Source: an uncultured Cryomorphaceae bacterium (GTDB lineage: Bacteria; Bacteroidota; Bacteroidia; Flavobacteriales; Schleiferiaceae). Taken from it: 6,385 nt of DNA. The position numbers and the translations under genes are program-made. Shown here in pieces: positions 6,275 to 6,385 of the stretch. How positions within the stretch are numbered: the first letter of the stretch is position 1; each line of letters opens with the position of its first letter. The notes beneath the pieces are model-generated. The model had not been told where the DNA came from and searched no databases. It saw nothing but the letters and a program-made list of their open reading frames with translations. The stretch lies in NCBI GenBank assembly GCA_937900215.1, contig CALCFH010000323.1, positions 1 to 6,385 of the forward strand. The letters run 5' to 3'.

Positions 6275-6306
6275 TTTGGTAGATTATATAGATTATACTA
6301 TTTTTG
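6275..6306 (+). promoter_or_regulatory. Bacteroidota sigma-ABfr-type promoter for the gene at 6329
   Basis: TTTG at 6275-6278 and TATTTTTG at 6299-6306 match the Bacteroidota consensus TTTG ... TAnnTTTG with a 20-base spacer, within the known range. The start of transcription would fall near 6312, giving a leader of about 15-20 bases before the ATG at 6329. This is the only convincing promoter of this type found in the window. The -33 box lies inside a small inverted repeat, CTAC (6271-6273 plus the C before the start of the pair at 6270-6273 by register) facing GTAG (6279-6282), and the spacer is a tandem repeat described separately. Confidence 0.55.
6280..6297. repeat. Perfect tandem 9-bp repeat in the promoter spacer
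   Basis: TAGATTATA occurs twice back to back, at 6280-6288 and 6289-6297, filling the spacer between the -33 and -7 boxes almost exactly. Gain or loss of one unit would change the spacing by nine bases and should abolish the promoter. The repeat could be a paired regulator site or a chance product of AT-rich DNA. Confidence 0.5.
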
Positions 6307-6328
6307 GCACTGAAATTTTCGAAATACA

Positions 6329-6385
6329 ATGAGGAAAATTAGAACGATTGCTATTGCAATCTTGCTATTTGTATTGGTCTCAATA
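6329..6385 (+). CDS. N-terminus of an exported or membrane protein (3' partial)
   Basis: Nineteen codons from ATG at 6329 run off the window end. They read as a basic start (MRKIRT) followed by an unbroken hydrophobic stretch IAIAILLFVLVSI, which is a signal peptide or membrane anchor. The start is supported by the promoter about 23 bases upstream and by the A-rich sequence just before the ATG. The mature protein lies outside the window, so its family cannot be named. It is divergent from the cyclase gene. Confidence 0.65.
   Translation, partial: MRKIRTIAIAILLFVLVSI

Larger units (their letters stand above)
5821..6328. other. AT-rich divergent intergenic region
   Basis: The 508 bases separate the divergent starts of the cyclase gene (5820, minus) and the right-edge gene (6329, plus), so promoters for both should lie here. 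The plus-strand promoter is clear at 6275-6306. For the minus strand I find no TTG / TAnnTTTG pair at a proper distance from 5820. One small minus-strand ORF (5971-6237) is the only coding candidate. The stretch 6241-6300 is almost entirely A and T. I see no tRNA, hairpin terminator or insertion-sequence end. Confidence 0.5.

Overview
The window looks like chromosomal DNA of a Bacteroidota bacterium, probably Flavobacteriia- or Cytophagia-like. The DNA is AT-rich and start codons are preceded by A-rich stretches rather than Shine-Dalgarno sites. One good TTTG-N20-TAnnTTTG promoter is present. The families seen (DUF3667, DUF1361, a TPR-transmembrane-class III cyclase protein) are typical of that phylum. 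This placement is inferred from family content and signals, not from a marker gene.

Plus-strand left half: the tail of an unrecognised gene (1-125) is followed by a DUF3667 zinc-ribbon membrane protein (346-1059). A 265-base gap comes next, holding what looks like a decayed period-8 repeat tract. Then comes a secreted Ntn-type linear amide C-N hydrolase with an unusual four-helix membrane tail (1325-2632), and a QorB/NmrA-like NAD(P)H:quinone oxidoreductase (2721-3590). These genes are separated by 88 to 265 bases and share no obvious pathway, so they are probably independent housekeeping or accessory genes rather than one functional operon.

Middle and right: a 5'-truncated DUF1361 remnant with a premature stop (3638-3970, plus strand) lies tail to tail with a large minus-strand gene (5820 down to 3995). 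Read naively, the latter gives three separate ORFs. They are pieces of one gene for a 608-residue protein: signal peptide, periplasmic TPR repeats, one transmembrane helix, short coiled coil and a class III cyclase with adenylate-type substrate residues. It is broken by an in-frame TGA at 5122-5124 and by a one-base deletion near 4844-4848. Both lesions can be placed to within a few bases, and repairing them restores an exact 609-codon reading frame. The segment 3.6-5.8 kb is therefore either decaying or affected by sequencing error.

Right edge: a 508-base, very AT-rich divergent intergenic region holds one doubtful small minus-strand ORF. It also holds a clear Bacteroidota-type promoter whose spacer is a perfect tandem 9-mer. 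The promoter drives a gene whose signal peptide begins at 6329 and runs off the window. I see no RNA gene, CRISPR array, transposase or phage gene, and no convincing evidence of a wholly new system. The most interesting items are the membrane-tailed Ntn hydrolase and the doubly broken receptor cyclase.
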